This document shows, piece by piece, positions 1 through 11,875 of a DNA stretch of 64,000 nt. Origin of the DNA: Liolophura sinensis (Eukaryota; Mollusca; Polyplacophora; Chitonida; Chitonidae); contig NW_027017960.1 of assembly GCF_032854445.1 (NCBI RefSeq), positions 62,001-126,000 of the forward strand, written 5' to 3'. Both the position numbers and the translations under genes were made by a program. The stretch's first letter is position 1. Every line of letters starts with the position of its first letter. The notes below the pieces were generated by a model. It saw only the letters and a program-made list of their open reading frames with translations, was not told where the DNA came from and made no database searches.

Positions 1-202
1 CAAAGGGAGGTAACTTTATATCCCAAACGCATTCAGGGACGCTGCTGTGTATATACATGTAATTTGCTCTCCCGTTTCTGTAAACACTGACGAGGAAGTT
101 GTGATGGAGGAGTAAAATCCGTTACTTGTTGATTTCAAAAGTCCATAAAATTTTAAAACGATTAGAGAAAGCGACACGAGAATATTCAACTACTAACACC
201 AA

Positions 203-330
203 CTTGCAGATGGTCGAGGGTTTTCCCGGGGCTCTTCCCGGTTTCCTACCATAAACCCAGCCCCTGTTGTATGAGTGAAATATTCCTCAGTAAGGCTTGA
301 GAACTTCCAGTCAAATAAACAAATAATGAA
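203..330 (+). mobile_element. tRNA-derived SINE, 5'-truncated
   Basis: Only the body and 3' end remain: 'cagatggtcgagggttttcc' through 'gtgaaatattcctcagtaag' and an 'aaataaacaaataa' tail. Duplicated in inverted orientation at 37,035-37,175. Confidence 0.75.
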
Positions 331-744
331 TGAATAAAAAAATCACCATGCATGAATAATAAAAATAAATAAATAAACCCAGGTTGTTTTCGAATTCTGC
401 ACAATCGATGCCTGTGCATGACGTCTCTACTGGGATTGAATGCGTCAGTCACCATGCATGAGCAGGACTGAACACGTGCCTCGTGGCTAGCAGTCACGAG
501 CTTAATTCAGTTCAGCAACTGCTTTACACGACTTTGGACTTACAGAACTTTTAAGAAAGGATTCACAGTGGGAGGAAACTGAACAGAGCTCAGTGGAAAC
601 ATTTCCATTTAAGAATTTTAAAATGGGTGGGGATATGCAATAAAACCAGATTTTGATTTACTTTGCTAAACTCCTAAAATAAAAATCTCAGGTAATAAAA
701 ATCATCGATCACGAGAAAAATTCAAATGAAATAAAGTATATTCT

Positions 745-965
745 CGCTCATTATTTTATTTATATGTGAATATTTCACCAATACGACGGCATCCAGCATT
801 ATCGTGAGAAAAAGCAGTCAAAGCGCAAGGGAAACCCATGATCATTTGCAAATTGCTGGCAAATATTCTCCCGTACGGCAGGAGAGAAAGCCAGTATGAG
901 CTGAACTTGAACTGACGACCGCATTGATGAGAGGGTCATTGCCCCGCGCTGGCCCGTTAACAACC
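745..965 (-). mobile_element. tRNA-derived SINE, diverged
   Basis: Minus-strand copy with a recognisable body (ccagcattat, gaaacccatgatcatttgca) and B-box region. The A-box end is eroded. Inverted counterpart at about 36,368-36,590. Confidence 0.75.
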
Positions 966-1136
966 TGTTAACGCAGTCTCCTATTCAGGCTTGTTAAACA
1001 CCCCAAACTGACCTCTCCACGATGTTGTGAGTTAGGTGCGGGATTTGTTTTTCAAACAAAATCAATATGTATACATAGCGTTATTTGGGAGGAACTAATG
1101 AAAAAAACTTTCGATGACAAAAACGGGTGGGCGTGC

Positions 1137-1145
1137 GTGCGTGTG

Positions 1146-1222
<77 letters not shown>

Positions 1223-1245
1223 GCGTGTGTGTGTGTGTGTATGTA
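1137..1245. repeat. GT dinucleotide microsatellite
   Basis: About 100 bp of (GT)n with a few C interruptions. The inverted copy at about 36,150-36,200 is much shorter, so this tract expanded or contracted after the duplication. Confidence 0.95.
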
Positions 1246-1775
1246 TGTAATTATGTATTTCAGCCTGATCTAGACGAGGGGGTAATTAGATTTGTGTACA
1301 TCCATGTTTACTGTGTCTTCTTGTGGCAAGGCAAGACCATGCCGCCACTGAAGAATCATGCCGAAGAAACCAGACATGACACTTTAACCAGTTACATTAT
1401 AGTTACGACGAGGCAACTAGTCATGTTTCCTTGCTCCAACCTCTCAGTGCTGATTGCCAAGCGAGTGCCAAACAAGGTACTGCACTACACTGCCAAGTTT
1501 ACGTAAGCAATGCTTGTTGGGCTTCGGTGAGAAGCGGTCGACCATCAAGTGGCGGTTTGCGGAATCTATAAAGGTGCTTATGACCACTGACTTCCACCAA
1601 TGTGTTGTGCGTATATATATGCCTCACATGTGGGAATGTTCCTCACCAACTTGCCAAAGGTCCATGGTTTTCCTAGATACTCCGGTTTCAAGCACCCATA
1701 ATACTGGACGTCATAGTAAATGTAAATAAATCTTGAAAATATGATGTTAAAAAAAAGATAAAAAAAAATGAACAG

Positions 1776-1780
1776 ACAAA

Positions 1781-1815
<35 letters not shown>

Positions 1816-1890
1816 ATCAATAAATAAATCAATAAATAAATAAATCAATAAATAAATCAATAAATAAATAAATCAATAAATAAATATATG
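1776..1890. repeat. AAAT / TCAATAAA simple repeat
   Basis: Tetranucleotide tract grading into an 8-12 bp higher-order repeat with interspersed TCAA. The counterpart at about 27,313-27,375 is TTTA/TCTA and shorter. Confidence 0.9.
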
Positions 1891-1952
1891 TTTTTACCTG
1901 TCATACTAGTGGTAAAGTCCCGCGAAGGCATGTCGAATTTGGCTATACTTAC

Positions 1953-4900
1953 TTGTTTGTATCTAATCTTCCTCCTTTTCCGGAGATCGTCGTCTCTGAC
2001 TTTGCACCAGTTTTGTTGAACAATGAAACAATCACATCAGACTCTGTACCAGCCAACCTGGTTCCACATGTCTCAAGTGTCAGTTGGTAAACTGAAATCA
2101 AATGAATATTTTGTTTAATTCTATATTTTTGAAGGAGAATTTCTGACGATCTCTAATTGAACAATACGATTGCCTCTATCTGTACTTCGCAGGGAAAACA
2201 TCGGATCCTATGCAATCTGTGTATAACTGTATCAACGACATCATTTTTCTCAGTATATTCCGGACAAATATATAAACAAAAGTAAAACAGAAATATAGAA
2301 ACGTTTAGACATTGTTAAAATAACTTGACGGAAACCTGGATTTGCTAAACTTTTTCACCGGATACCATGGACATGGTGTGGACAAATATAGGACTACATG
2401 TAGGTCAACAATTTTCCTTGTGTTGAAACACTACCTTGAACTTCCAAAGTAATAAGCAAAAGTGTACGAGTTACAACAAATTGATGAATGGCTTTTGATG
2501 TTGTTCAGCGGATGATAAATTATATTAATTTTCTCTCCGACACTTTCCCTCTCCCCCCAGACCTTTCAATTATCCCCCATCGACTGAAGCAGTGGCTATC
2601 ACACGGTACGAAACGGTTGTCGCCGTTCAACTACAGTTTAAATGACAATCAGCATGCTTCCCTTGACAGAATGCGTTTTGTTCTAATTTCTACTTCCACA
2701 CCACCATTATCCTAAATCAATTCTCCCTATGATATTACGCTCTTGAAACGAACATAAATTTTCAACATTTTCTTAGTGTCAAAATGAGAGATTATGAGGG
2801 CCAACGCTGGTAAATGTTTAAGGCGATTAATGATTGTTTGCGAGTTGAAACATAACCATTTGAGATTACAAGGTTTTTCTCACATCCTTCACATTACACG
2901 TGTTAAGTCTTAATTTTAAGTATGGTAGTGTTAGATTGCAATATTTCACTTTACAGGATGCTTTCCTCCTTCACCATAGCCAAAATATTGTACATGTTTG
3001 AAAGGGGTACAGCTGATGTAATGCGAAGCATAGTGCCAAATTTCCGATAAATCATGATTTCGCCTTACATGAATTTTACACATCTTGTATATAGTCCCCC
3101 GGAGATTAACCCAATAATACACTCTTGAACCAGTCATGCCTCAGTATGCTGAAAATAATTTTCGACATATTCCTTAACATCATGCTCTTCGTTTCTTAGC
3201 ATCGTTTCATGTAACCTTCGACCTTATAACATCAACATACGCCTGCGGCTTTCGCTTCATATCTCTAAGTCGCACTGTATTTACCCCTGACTAACTTGTA
3301 ATTATGACGTCATACAATAGATACTCGAAATGGAGAAACATACCATTAGAGGCTCAGCCTCGTACTGGGTGTAATCATGATAAAGAGATTGAAGCTAGCC
3401 ATCTCAACGCCGGGCCATATTGGCGAAAAGCTGTTTCGACAGCTGTCACCGTTGAGGTCAGCACAATAGGGTACTTAATTTCTGGACAAACCGATGGGAC
3501 CTTAAGAAAACTGTACTTTGAAGCCTTGTTTACGCCCCAGCAAAATAGCTGACAAACTTCTCTGTAGTTTTATATGTTAGGCCACATCATATACTATATA
3601 TTAAAACTTAAGAACCAATGTATCCTTCAAACATTAGGCCTACAATCAGATCAAGGCTTCCAGTTTCATATTTCGAATGAGTAAAAACTGTGCGGGAGGT
3701 GTACTGTTAGAGGAATTGTTTCCCGGTTCTCATTGATAGCGTAGTATTTTAATTTAATGATATAGTTCAATGTTTGTCTGCCTCTTACTGATTGTAGCTT
3801 TCCTCAACAATTACATACGTAATTATATTTAAGTACGTTTACATGCAGTTCGCAGCTGTACGTTAAATATAGAACCAGTAGATACATGAATGCACCGCTA
3901 TAATGCTGCACACAGGGATCGCTGGCCAGAACTAGTTGTGCATAGGCGAGACACACATACAGATAGTAGATAAAACACATTTGTGTTAGCAAGCCTAGTT
4001 CAAGCACAAATACACAGATATACAACAAACATATACGCTAGCAAACGCCAAAATATACAGATACTCCTACACTCAAAAATTAATCCGTTAAATTTCAAAG
4101 AAAGTCTGTCATCGCAATGATGCAAGAATGTGTTCTGTTAATGCAGCAGATCATTCTGTTAAATGTGACACACATATTCTATTAGTTCAGCATAACCATT
4201 CTATTAGACTGGGAGGACATTATGTTGAATGTTACACAATATTGTGCTATAATAGCAGATACATTCTGGCATCAATCAGACAACACACTTTCTGTCGAAT
4301 TAAACAGATTCTATTTTTAGTGCAGTGTGCACATCACAGTAACGTTGGCAAGAACCTTTCATGTGCAAATAGCTAATATGCACCATTTAGTTACGTTGCT
4401 CACCCTCTGTCATAGTTACATAAAAACACAGATATTATAGAACACACAGTAATTTCGAACAAAAGTGTGCGGATAGTGTGGAATACATTATAGTGAATAT
4501 AAACGAAATGATAAAATAAACTGTAAAACTAGTACACTATTTTCATTTATACTTTTAGAATTTGTGATGCCTCCTAGTAAAGATCATTTGAGGTGGGATA
4601 ATATATGGTGGTCGTTTTGGACCACCTTTAAATGGAGTTTATGAAGGTCACATATCACTTTCCCTTTAAGAATTTTCTTGTTTGTCTATATAACATTTAA
4701 ATATAATTGCCTTCTATAAACTCATCTGCGATTCATTCCTTTGGTACTGTTCTAAAAGCATTTTATGAATTCTAGTCGCTGAAAATTATACGAAAGGCTT
4801 TGAAAATTATGATCTTGAAACCTCACCTTACAAAATAATTGCTTTTGAGGATTTCTTGATAAAAATAAAAATGTAAAAAATGATATGAAGCATTCCTGAA

Positions 4901-7900
4901 CACAATTCTCTGTTGCCTTTCATTCTGAGACTTTATATACACTTGAAATTGCAAAGGCACTTAAAAATAAAGATTTGCATATGGTAGGCAATACCATCAT
5001 TATAGCAAATCCTTTGAAAGCACGTATGCATCGAAGAAAATATGCAACTCTCAGTTCGATAGCTGAGTAAAATATATACACAGATATACACACATTCTAC
5101 AGAGCAAAGTAACGCATCAAAAAAACACAGAAGTCTCTCACCAATGCTATTGGTGTGGGTTCAAATCCAGTTCATGCTGGCTTCCTCTCCGGCCGTACGC
5201 AGGAATGTCTTACAGCAACCTGCGGATGGTCGTGGGTTTCCCCAGGTTCTCTGCCCTGTTTCCTCCGGGCTGCCGTCGTATATGTGAAATATTCTTGAGT
5301 ACGGCGCGAAACACCAGTCAAACAGGTCTTAAAGAGAAAAGAGTGAGCGAGTGAATGCTTGGAGTTCAACGTCGCACTAAACAATTTTTCAGTCATATGA
5401 CGATAAAGGAATATTTGGAGTGCATGTAATGTGCCTTCTTGTTGCAGGACGGATTTCTACCGCTCTTCTACATAGTGCTGCTTCAGTGAAACGGCTTCCC
5501 AAAACAAGTAGGCCAACCCACCCGAACCATTGTACTGATACGGGTGAACCAGTCATTATATATCAGTCTATTATATATCCCGTTCATGCTGAGCGCTAAG
5601 CGAGGAAGTTACAACTTACTCTTTTTAGGTCTTAGGTGTAACTCAACCCATCATTTTTTTTTTTTTTTTTTTGGATTGGTGTTTTACCGTACGCAGTACT
5701 AAAGAATATTTCACTTATACAACGGCGGCCAGCATTATGGTGGGTGGAAACCGGGCAGAACCCGGGGGAAACCCACGACCATCCGCAGGTAGCTGACAGA
5801 CCAGCATTAGCTGGACTTGAACTCACAGCGACCGCATTGGTGAGAGACTCCTGGGTCATTACGCTGCGCTAGCGCGCTAACCAATTGAGCCACGGAGGCC
5901 CCTCCGACCCATTATTGACACTGGATCCACCGCGCCCGAACAGACGTTTTACCAACTGTTCTATCGGGACCTGTTAAAGAGGAAAGACAACAACAGACCA
6001 GATGCATATATGCATCGATAAAGCATCTCACATGAAACTTAAAAAGCATAACTTTGCATATTTGTGATGTTATACAAGCGATATGCAGCGGTTCAAAGTG
6101 AACAAAAGCGCGCAAATTGAGGTAATCCAAGCATCATCAAAACGCAGCTGTTTCCGGTTACCTCATCCGATCCCGGCTTTGCTTTATAGTGTACACAAGA
6201 ACATTCATTTTCATTACTATTTACGCAGTACACATATCAATTTAACCTCAAAAATACATATCCAACATCTAACTATCGCGTGGGTACCATGTCATACCGC
6301 CACATGTAACTTCCATTTCTGTCTTCTACATATGAAAATGTCAGCCTAGAATGAACGTAACGTTTTTGCTCTGGTTGCTGGTAGTGAGGTCATAACATTT
6401 CGTTACTTTGATAACCACGAGCGGGGTAGGGGTTTTACACTGAGCAAACAACTTTGGGTTGTATCGAACACGGACATGAACATGCAGAGATTTATAATGC
6501 CTGGTCAGTCTAAAATGTCTGTGTAACAGTATTATCCATTAAGTGCTCCTTCATCTTTCAGTCCAATACTGAACAGAACTTGGACCAATAGCCCGAATTG
6601 CGCGCATGTGTTACTGTAATAACATGTACTTTGGGTACGACGGACGCGACATCGTGTTTCCGTTTGCTCTAACATGGCGTATCTCTAGGCATCGTGAGAG
6701 TTCCTGGTTAAAAATTTACCTTCAGAGTTACCAAGCACGTCATCAAAATGTCTGGCCGTTTACGTTTGTTTAAATCCCTCTTTCTAAATAGCTCAGGTTA
6801 AATTATTTGTTGTCTTTTCTAAAAATAAAATCTTAGGCAAATAATTATTTATTTATTGATTGGATTGGTGTTTTACGCCGTACTCAAAAATATTTCACTT
6901 ATACAACGGCGGCGAGCATTATGGTTGGAGGAAAGCGGGCAGAGCCCGGGGGAAACCCACGACCATCCGCAGGTTGGTGACAGACCTTCCCACATACGGC
7001 CGGGGAGGAAGAAAGTATGAGCTGGACTTGAACTCACAGCGACCGCATTGGTGAGAGGCTTCTGGGTCATTACGCTGCTCTGGCGCACTATCCGACTGAG
7101 CCACGGAGGCCTCGGGCAAACAATTACACAGCCCAGATAGCATACAACTCGGTTATACTGGCAGGCGTTCCGCACACTAAAAATTGCCAGAGTATGTCAG
7201 ATAGAGTTCCGTTAGAGGGTACCTATTCTACACAACCATACAAATGATAAGAAAAACAAACTATATACGTCAGGAAGGTTTTATGCACTGAGAGCATGCA
7301 TGCCACACACAGTCACACGTTAGAAAGTTATGTAGCCATGCGGATGCTATGTAAAAGAAATTACATTAGCAATACAGACAATGTGCCACACACGGTCACA
7401 CGTTAGAAAGTCTATTTCATGCAGATGGCATGCAAAAGAAAATACCTTAGCAATACAGACAACGTGTCACACAAAGTCACACGTTAGAAAGTCTATTTCA
7501 TGTAGATGGCATGCAAAAGAAATTGCCTTAGCAATACAGACAACGTGCCACACAAAGTCACGCGTTAGAAAGTCATGCAGCCATGCGGATGACATGGAAA
7601 AGAAATTACCTTAGCAATACAGGCAACGTGCCACAACGTGGGAAAGTTTTTACTGACAAATATACACATCTTTTTAAAATACAAAATAAAATATAGGTAC
7701 ACGTAGCCAGCTATAAATCACTAATATGCACGCTTGTGAACTTTGTTTTCCCCGTGTCGGGCTTGGCCTTTAGGTTATCAGGGAATTTGGGACATCTCCT
7801 GGCGTCTTAAATGTAAAACTGCAGGACTTTACTGGGTGATGTTTGCGATATAAACTAAAGTACGAAGTTTAATTCCCTGTTTCCTAAATGTTCACAAATA

Positions 7901-8772
7901 CAGTTCAACAGTTTAACACTCAGACTTTAGACATACGAGGTTATTGCTTCACTACTTTTCAGCTTTAAAGCAGACACGGTTTCTCGTCACATCACTACAA
8001 AATTTCGGGATAAATGCAGGTGCTCAGCTTTGGATCTTATTTTGTGACATGAGTCAAAATGTCGAGTTGAAAGCAAAAAAAAAAAAAAAGAACCAAAAAC
8101 AAAACAATAATATCTTTTGTGTTCACTTACACAGTTAAAGGATTTCTGACACTAACACAGTACATGTGCTGTCCTGTCATTTAAGTCATTTTTAGCTTTA
8201 AAGAAGTAACTATTTTCTGTCACGTGATATGTAAATGTAACTGTTCGGATTTTCATCAGAATTTACCACACACGTATACCGGTACATTGGGAATAAGACC
8301 ACGACATCAGTAGACCTTACCTCGTGTAATTGCTTATGTTCAAATTCAACCATTTTGGGTCATGTGACAAATATAGTACTCGGTATATTTTCACGGCTTT
8401 CAAGATATGAAAACGCTTTTAGCAGAGTGGTGTTGTGTCACTTGTTCTATCAGTTTATAAAATTCTACCTTAATCGGTTTACTGGACCTAGAGACACAAC
8501 CATTCGCTATTTAGTGAATGCGTAGCTGATATAATCTACCTACGATCGAACAAAGTGTTAGAACTGATTAACTGACAACTCCAAGAAAAGGTAACCACCA
8601 CCCTACCCCCTACTCCCAAAAGCGTAACGCTGGGCAAAGCGAGAGTAAATTCCCCTGAAAGAATAAGAATTGGATCCAACTTACCAACTTTATCTTCGGA
8701 AGACATAACAGAATATCCCATTAACAAAATGCAGGGGAACAGCAGGGAGACTGATGCTTTGTTCACGCCCAT
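1953..8772 (-). CDS. PLAT-domain membrane protein gene, left copy, exons 1-2 only (partial)
   Basis: Two exons are visible. Exon 1 (8,772-8,685) encodes a 29-residue signal-peptide segment starting MGVNKASVSLLFP and ends in a GTAAGT donor in phase 1. Exon 2 (2,091-1,953) starts after TTTCAG and encodes the first strands of a PLAT/LH2 domain (YQLTLETCGTRLAG, then a SDVIVSLFN strand), ending at GTAAGT in phase 2. The phases join cleanly. The upstream in-frame extension of exon 1 has only GTG, so the ATG at 8,772 is chosen. Exon 2 is open and close to the right copy, with small changes in the later strand (AKSETT against IKLVTT), so it may be functional. Exons 3 onward would lie left of base 1. 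PLAT domains are beta-sandwiches that bind lipid or protein partners, usually at membranes. Ligand unknown. Confidence 0.75.
4070..4322. mobile_element. MITE-like element, about 253 bp, with long terminal inverted repeats
   Basis: The ends CACTCAAAAATTAATCCGTT and, inverted, CACTAAAAATAGAATCTGTT begin imperfect inverted repeats of roughly 40 bp that include AAC/GACAGAAAGT. The interior has further 'ctattatagcac' palindromic modules. No transposase is encoded. It belongs to a family with copies at 24,817, 47,487 and 47,960. The superfamily is not recognised. Confidence 0.65.
5132..5330 (+). mobile_element. tRNA-derived SINE
   Basis: B box ('gggttcaaatccag'), body and a tail ending near 'gcgaaacaccagtcaaac'. 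The inverted partner (23,872-24,015) has internal deletions. Confidence 0.8.
5345..5650 (-). mobile_element. SINE family 2 copy
   Basis: On the minus strand it runs from 'ttacacctaagacc' through 'cagcatgaacgggatatata' to a tail 'gacgttgaactccaagcatt' plus (ttca)-like units. Related pieces occur at 1,262-1,510, 14,430-14,485, 41,930-42,002, 43,320-43,550 and 57,330-57,640. It is absent from the right arm. The family name is not known to me. Confidence 0.65.
5654..5902 (-). mobile_element. tRNA-derived SINE, near full length
   Basis: The minus strand begins 'ggcctccgtggctcaattgg' (A box), has a B-box region and body, and ends in an A-rich tract (T run at 5,654-5,672). No right-arm counterpart. 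Confidence 0.85.
6848..7114 (-). mobile_element. tRNA-derived SINE, full length, left arm only, with target duplication
   Basis: Complete copy with an A box (TGGCTCAGTCGG on the minus strand) and a B-box region (GAGTTCAAGTCC). It is flanked by ggcaaataatta (6,836-6,847) and ggcaaacaatta (7,115-7,126). The right arm has the unoccupied site at about 23,139-23,158 (agcaaatatttac, inverted). Confidence 0.9.
7275..7645. repeat. 81-83-bp minisatellite in intron 1 of left PLAT gene, 4-5 copies
   Basis: Units share 'gccacacacggtcacacgtt' and an A-rich half containing 'gcaaaagaaattaccttagc'. This is the short version of the arrays at 18,790-20,110 and 22,185-22,970. The open frame through it is a product of the repeat. 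Confidence 0.85.
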
Positions 8773-8833
8773 GTCGCCGTTTGGATGTGTATGCCAGTGT
8801 CTGATCAGCGGTTGATTCACTATAAGGTGAACA

Positions 8834-8840
8834 CTTTAAA
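8834..8840 (-). promoter_or_regulatory. Diverged TATA-like site of left PLAT gene
   Basis: Read on the minus strand the site is TTTAAAG, at the position aligned to TATAAAG in the right copy, inside otherwise similar flanking sequence. The substitution may change promoter strength. That is inference. Confidence 0.25.
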
Positions 8841-8984
8841 GTTTTCAGGACTGTATAGTCCGGAAGGGATCGTGTACGTTGAAGGAAATGTGCGTTGTCT
8901 GAAGAAAGTCAAGCGGTCGAGAATTTAGAATTTGAATGGAATTCCCTTCAATTTTCGGAGAAAACCACAAGGTTTCCTCACTGA

Positions 8985-9665
8985 ACAAACATTCAGCTGA
9001 AAACTGGACTCGATGACCAACGGTTGTTCACCTGCGGGGGTTATCATGTAGAAGATTTCTTGATGAGGTTGACGTTTAGACTAAAACCTGGACACGATGA
9101 CCAACGTTAATTATCCTGCTTGGCTTATCATGTAGAAGGTTTTTTGATGAGTCAGACGTTTAGACTGAAATCTGGACACGATGATCAACGGCAGTTACCC
9201 TGCGTGGGTTATCATGTAGACGGTTTCCTGATGAGGCAGACGTTTAGACTAAATCCTGGGCACGATGACCAACGGTAGTTACCCTGCAGGGGTTATCATG
9301 TAAACGGTTTCATGATGAGGCAGACGTTTAGACTAAATCCTGGGCACGATGACCAACGGTAGTTACCCTGCAGGGGTTATCATGTAGAAGGTTTCCTGAT
9401 GAGGCAGACGTATAGACTAAATCCTGGGCACCGTGACCAACGGTAGTTACCCTGCAGGTTTATCATGTAGACGGTTTCCTGATGAGGCAGACGTTTAGAC
9501 TAAATCCTGGGCACGATGACCAACGGTAGTTACCCTGCGGGGATTATCATGTAGAAGGTTTTTTGATGAGGCAGACTTTTAGACTGAAACCTGGATACGA
9601 TCACCAATGGCAGTTTAACCTCCGGGCGGTTATCATGTAGAAGGTTTCTTCATGAGACAGACGTT
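8985..9665. repeat. 84-bp minisatellite upstream of left PLAT exon 1, about 8 copies
   Basis: Units contain the conserved core cacgatgaccaacggtagtt. Core positions near 9,261, 9,345, 9,429 and 9,512 give an 83-84 bp period. It begins about 210 bp upstream of the left PLAT start codon. The homologous right-arm array has about 5 copies. Confidence 0.85.
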
Positions 9666-11221
9666 TTGGCTAGCTTTGATTAGCTCTGGTTATTGTGTGG
9701 AGTGTTATCATGCAGAAAGTTTCCTCATCAAGAGAATGGAAGACCGGGGACGTTCACCAGCTCTAGCTATCCTCGTTAGGATTACTGCAACGTTTGATAG
9801 ATTATGTCCGCAATTTAAAATAATTGGCCTTTTATCAAATTTCAAAAGCTCACATTTAAGCAAGTTGAAATTTTGTCATGAAACAGGAAGTACAGGCCTT
9901 GATGGTTCGTCCGAAATTAGTAGTTGCCGATCCTATGCCTACATGTTAGTTCATACCAGGACATAGTTAATATATAGTTGATGACAATTTGTTTAATATA
10001 TAACAATGTTCTTTAACGTGTAAAGTGAAAAACTCATAAATATAATACGGCGTTATACAAAAATTCAGTAACTAAATAACTAAAGAACAATACATAAGCA
10101 TGCAATAACGAAATGGATATTATGCCAAAAATAAACACTATGGCTATAAAATTGTATAGCCCTATCTCCACTGTTTACGTAGGCCAGTGCATTTTGGGAA
10201 AAATGGATGTCGCTATGTTTATCTGAGTTTTGTGTAATATGCGCCGTTTCAGAAGCTACGTAAATTACCATCTTACGTACGGCCGGAGAGGAAGCCAGCA
10301 CGAACTGGATTTGAACTGACAGCGACCGCATTCGTGAGAGGCTTCATCCAGTCAAATACAACAATCGTAACTTAAAGTTGTAGAAAAAAATTGGTATAAT
10401 TTATTTATAGTCTGCCATTGTAAGTCTGAGAAAAAAAAAAACATTTATAAGGCCCTATAGCAATCAAGCACTGGCCCAGAATGAACATCTAAGAGATTTT
10501 CTAAACTAGTCCACAGGTGTGAGCCGATTTGATTGAAAGTCAAGTAGACCTACATATCACCGCCATTGCTTCCGAGGTAGCTTCCTTACTGGTGGCTGGC
10601 AAATCTCCCTTTTCATCATGACAGCCTCGTTTTCGCAAAATGTTGGCTATTTATGGAACAAGGCTATGGGGAATCCCACACTGACATGGCCGTACCCCTA
10701 TCAGTATCTTCGTTATCAGATTCCTCCAACCATGACATAGCATTTGTAAATAAAACAAAAACAAAAATCTGTCGTGCCTTAACAAAGCACGAAACATAGA
10801 ATTCAACTTTCTACAACACAAACAGGCGGATTGTTTGAAGGCGTGTTTGGATAGCATTGCTGTGTTGTCAACGGGATACAGAAAATCTCTCATTTCAGAT
10901 TTAAAATGGTTCCCTACCTTAAGAAGGAATATCTGCGTCAATTACATTTCGAAGGATTGTCATGATTGTGCTGTCCGTTATCTTCATGTAGGCTTACACG
11001 CGGTATCCGTCACGTGTTAACTCTAGAAGATATTTCCTTACTACGTAAACGAGGCACATTCTTCAAATTCAGGTGGTATCATATCATTATAATGCTTCCG
11101 AGTAGAGAAGTTTTACGCCAATATGCTATTCATCACAGTACACAATTTTGAATTGATCACCTCAGCCTAGAGAATTTCAGCCAGAACTGAGAAGTTCCCA
11201 GATGTTGGACTATTTCTAAAT
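9666..11221. other. Spacer between PLAT promoter and GNAT gene: no supported gene
   Basis: Unique AT-rich sequence with one SINE fragment (10,274-10,350). Open frames at 9,652-9,966 and 10,651-11,151 lack recognisable domains and have no counterpart in the right arm. Confidence 0.5.
10274..10350 (-). mobile_element. tRNA-derived SINE fragment
   Basis: Only the central and B-box part remains ('ggccggagaggaagccagca' to 'gcgaccgcattcgtgagagg'). Confidence 0.7.
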
Positions 11222-11875
11222 TTACATAATCTTTACATGCAGGGAAATTCCTTGATGAAACCTTAATTCGTCTGTCATGTTCAACGGTTCTCCGTCTAAG
11301 AATAATGAGTTATAATCGTGTTGTACAAGTTTTTCAAATCCAAACTTTTCAAATATTCGAGAGGAAAATCGACCGCTCGACTCTGCCGTTACCAACCTGA
11401 AGTTCCGCTCTTGAATGAGCTGGAGCGTTTTGGCCACCATTTTTGTCCCGATTCCTTGACGCTGGTATTTCTCTGCAACACAAATGCCTCTGAAATTCAC
11501 CAGTGTGTCAACGTTGTATTTAGCGAACAGATTTAGCCCTTCGTATAGCTTGTCAGTAATCTCGTAATTTAGGGCAAGTTTTCTCATCTTAGGGTCGTCT
11601 TTGGAAAAATTATACGCGTCTGGTTTATCTTTGTACACTATGGCTGCAAACCGAAGGCCGACGATTTCCCCGGTTGACGAATCGATAGCCAGAACAGACA
11701 ATCTGTCCTTCAGACAGACTGGAAAGGCGACGTCGAACCACAACACTCCGTCCTCACTTCCGGTCATATTGAGGCTCTTGCTGAGCGGCTCTTTGTCGAT
11801 GAACTCGATACACACGAACTGGCGCACCCGGTCTTCGTCGTCAGCACACAACATTCGAACCTCAATGTCGGCCAT
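11222..11875 (-). CDS. GNAT-family N-acetyltransferase (arylalkylamine/dopamine NAT-like)
   Basis: Intronless 217-residue ORF with an ATG start, MADIEVRM. GNAT motif A is clear at residues 130-150: the strand GICVAEKY followed by the acetyl-CoA pyrophosphate loop RQGIGT (139-144) and helix KMVAKTLQLI. A motif-B-like segment, SSRIFEKFGFEKL, follows at 171-183. The length is usual for the insect-type arylalkylamine NAT group, which acetylates amines such as dopamine or serotonin with acetyl-CoA in the cytosol. The exact substrate cannot be read from sequence. It lies between the two divergent PLAT genes, antisense to the right one. No intron or processed-gene poly(A) tract was seen. A degenerate copy lies at 21,714-22,178. 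Confidence 0.85.
   Translation of the reverse strand: MADIEVRMLCADDEDRVRQFVCIEFIDKEPLSKSLNMTGSEDGVLWFDVAFPVCLKDRLSVLAIDSSTGEIVGLRFAAIVYKDKPDAYNFSKDDPKMRKLALNYEITDKLYEGLNLFAKYNVDTLVNFRGICVAEKYQRQGIGTKMVAKTLQLIQERNFRLVTAESSGRFSSRIFEKFGFEKLVQHDYNSLFLDGEPLNMTDELRFHQGISLHVKIM

Larger units (their letters stand above)
246..1952. other. Left end: SINE pieces, microsatellites, no supported gene
   Basis: Part of intron 2 of the left PLAT gene. It holds two tRNA-SINE pieces, a GT microsatellite, a SINE-family-2 copy (about 1,262-1,510) and an AAAT/TCAATAAA simple repeat (1,776-1,888). The open frames here are repeat-derived. Confidence 0.6.
1..9665. repeat. Left arm of a large inverted duplication
   Basis: Read on the minus strand, this block matches 17,165-37,379 on the plus strand in the same overall order: outer SINEs, a CA/GT microsatellite, PLAT exon 2, intron sequence, a MITE, an 81-83-bp minisatellite, PLAT exon 1, then an 84-bp minisatellite. 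The best pair compared by eye, 3,804-4,028 against 25,113-25,337, differs at about 2 of 225 bases. Other stretches are less similar and carry indels. The match reaches base 1, so the outer border lies outside the window. Interruptions are a SINE at 6,848-7,114 and two SINEs at 5,345-5,902, all left only. Confidence 0.85.

Noticed and set aside
1114-1506. 130-codon frame with a CV repeat
   Set aside because: Translation of the GT microsatellite. The inverted copy is shorter and does not keep the frame.
2946-3137. 63-codon frame kept in both arms (also 26,045-26,239)
   Set aside because: Many of the differences between copies change the amino acid, so there is no sign of constraint. Intronic.
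3304-3552. 82-codon frame kept in both arms, with an in-frame 42-bp duplication on the right (25,589-25,879)
   Set aside because: ATG-started and tempting, but no domain, located in an intron, and several substitutions change residues. Kept only as a repeat observation.
3804-4028. 74-codon frame kept in both arms (also 25,113-25,337)
   Set aside because: The start is not ATG, and near identity is explained by recent duplication. There is no domain and it lies in an intron.
7381-7614. Long open frame with repeated 'SHVRKSISCRWHAKE' units
   Set aside because: It is a reading of the 81-83-bp minisatellite. The same protein-like repeats appear on the other strand and in other arrays (19,791-20,223; 22,772-23,055).
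8985-9665. Regularly spaced repeats resembling a CRISPR array
   Set aside because: The units are contiguous 84-bp tandem repeats without unique spacers, in animal DNA with introns. The same holds for 17,165, 18,790, 22,185, 59,440 and 61,112.
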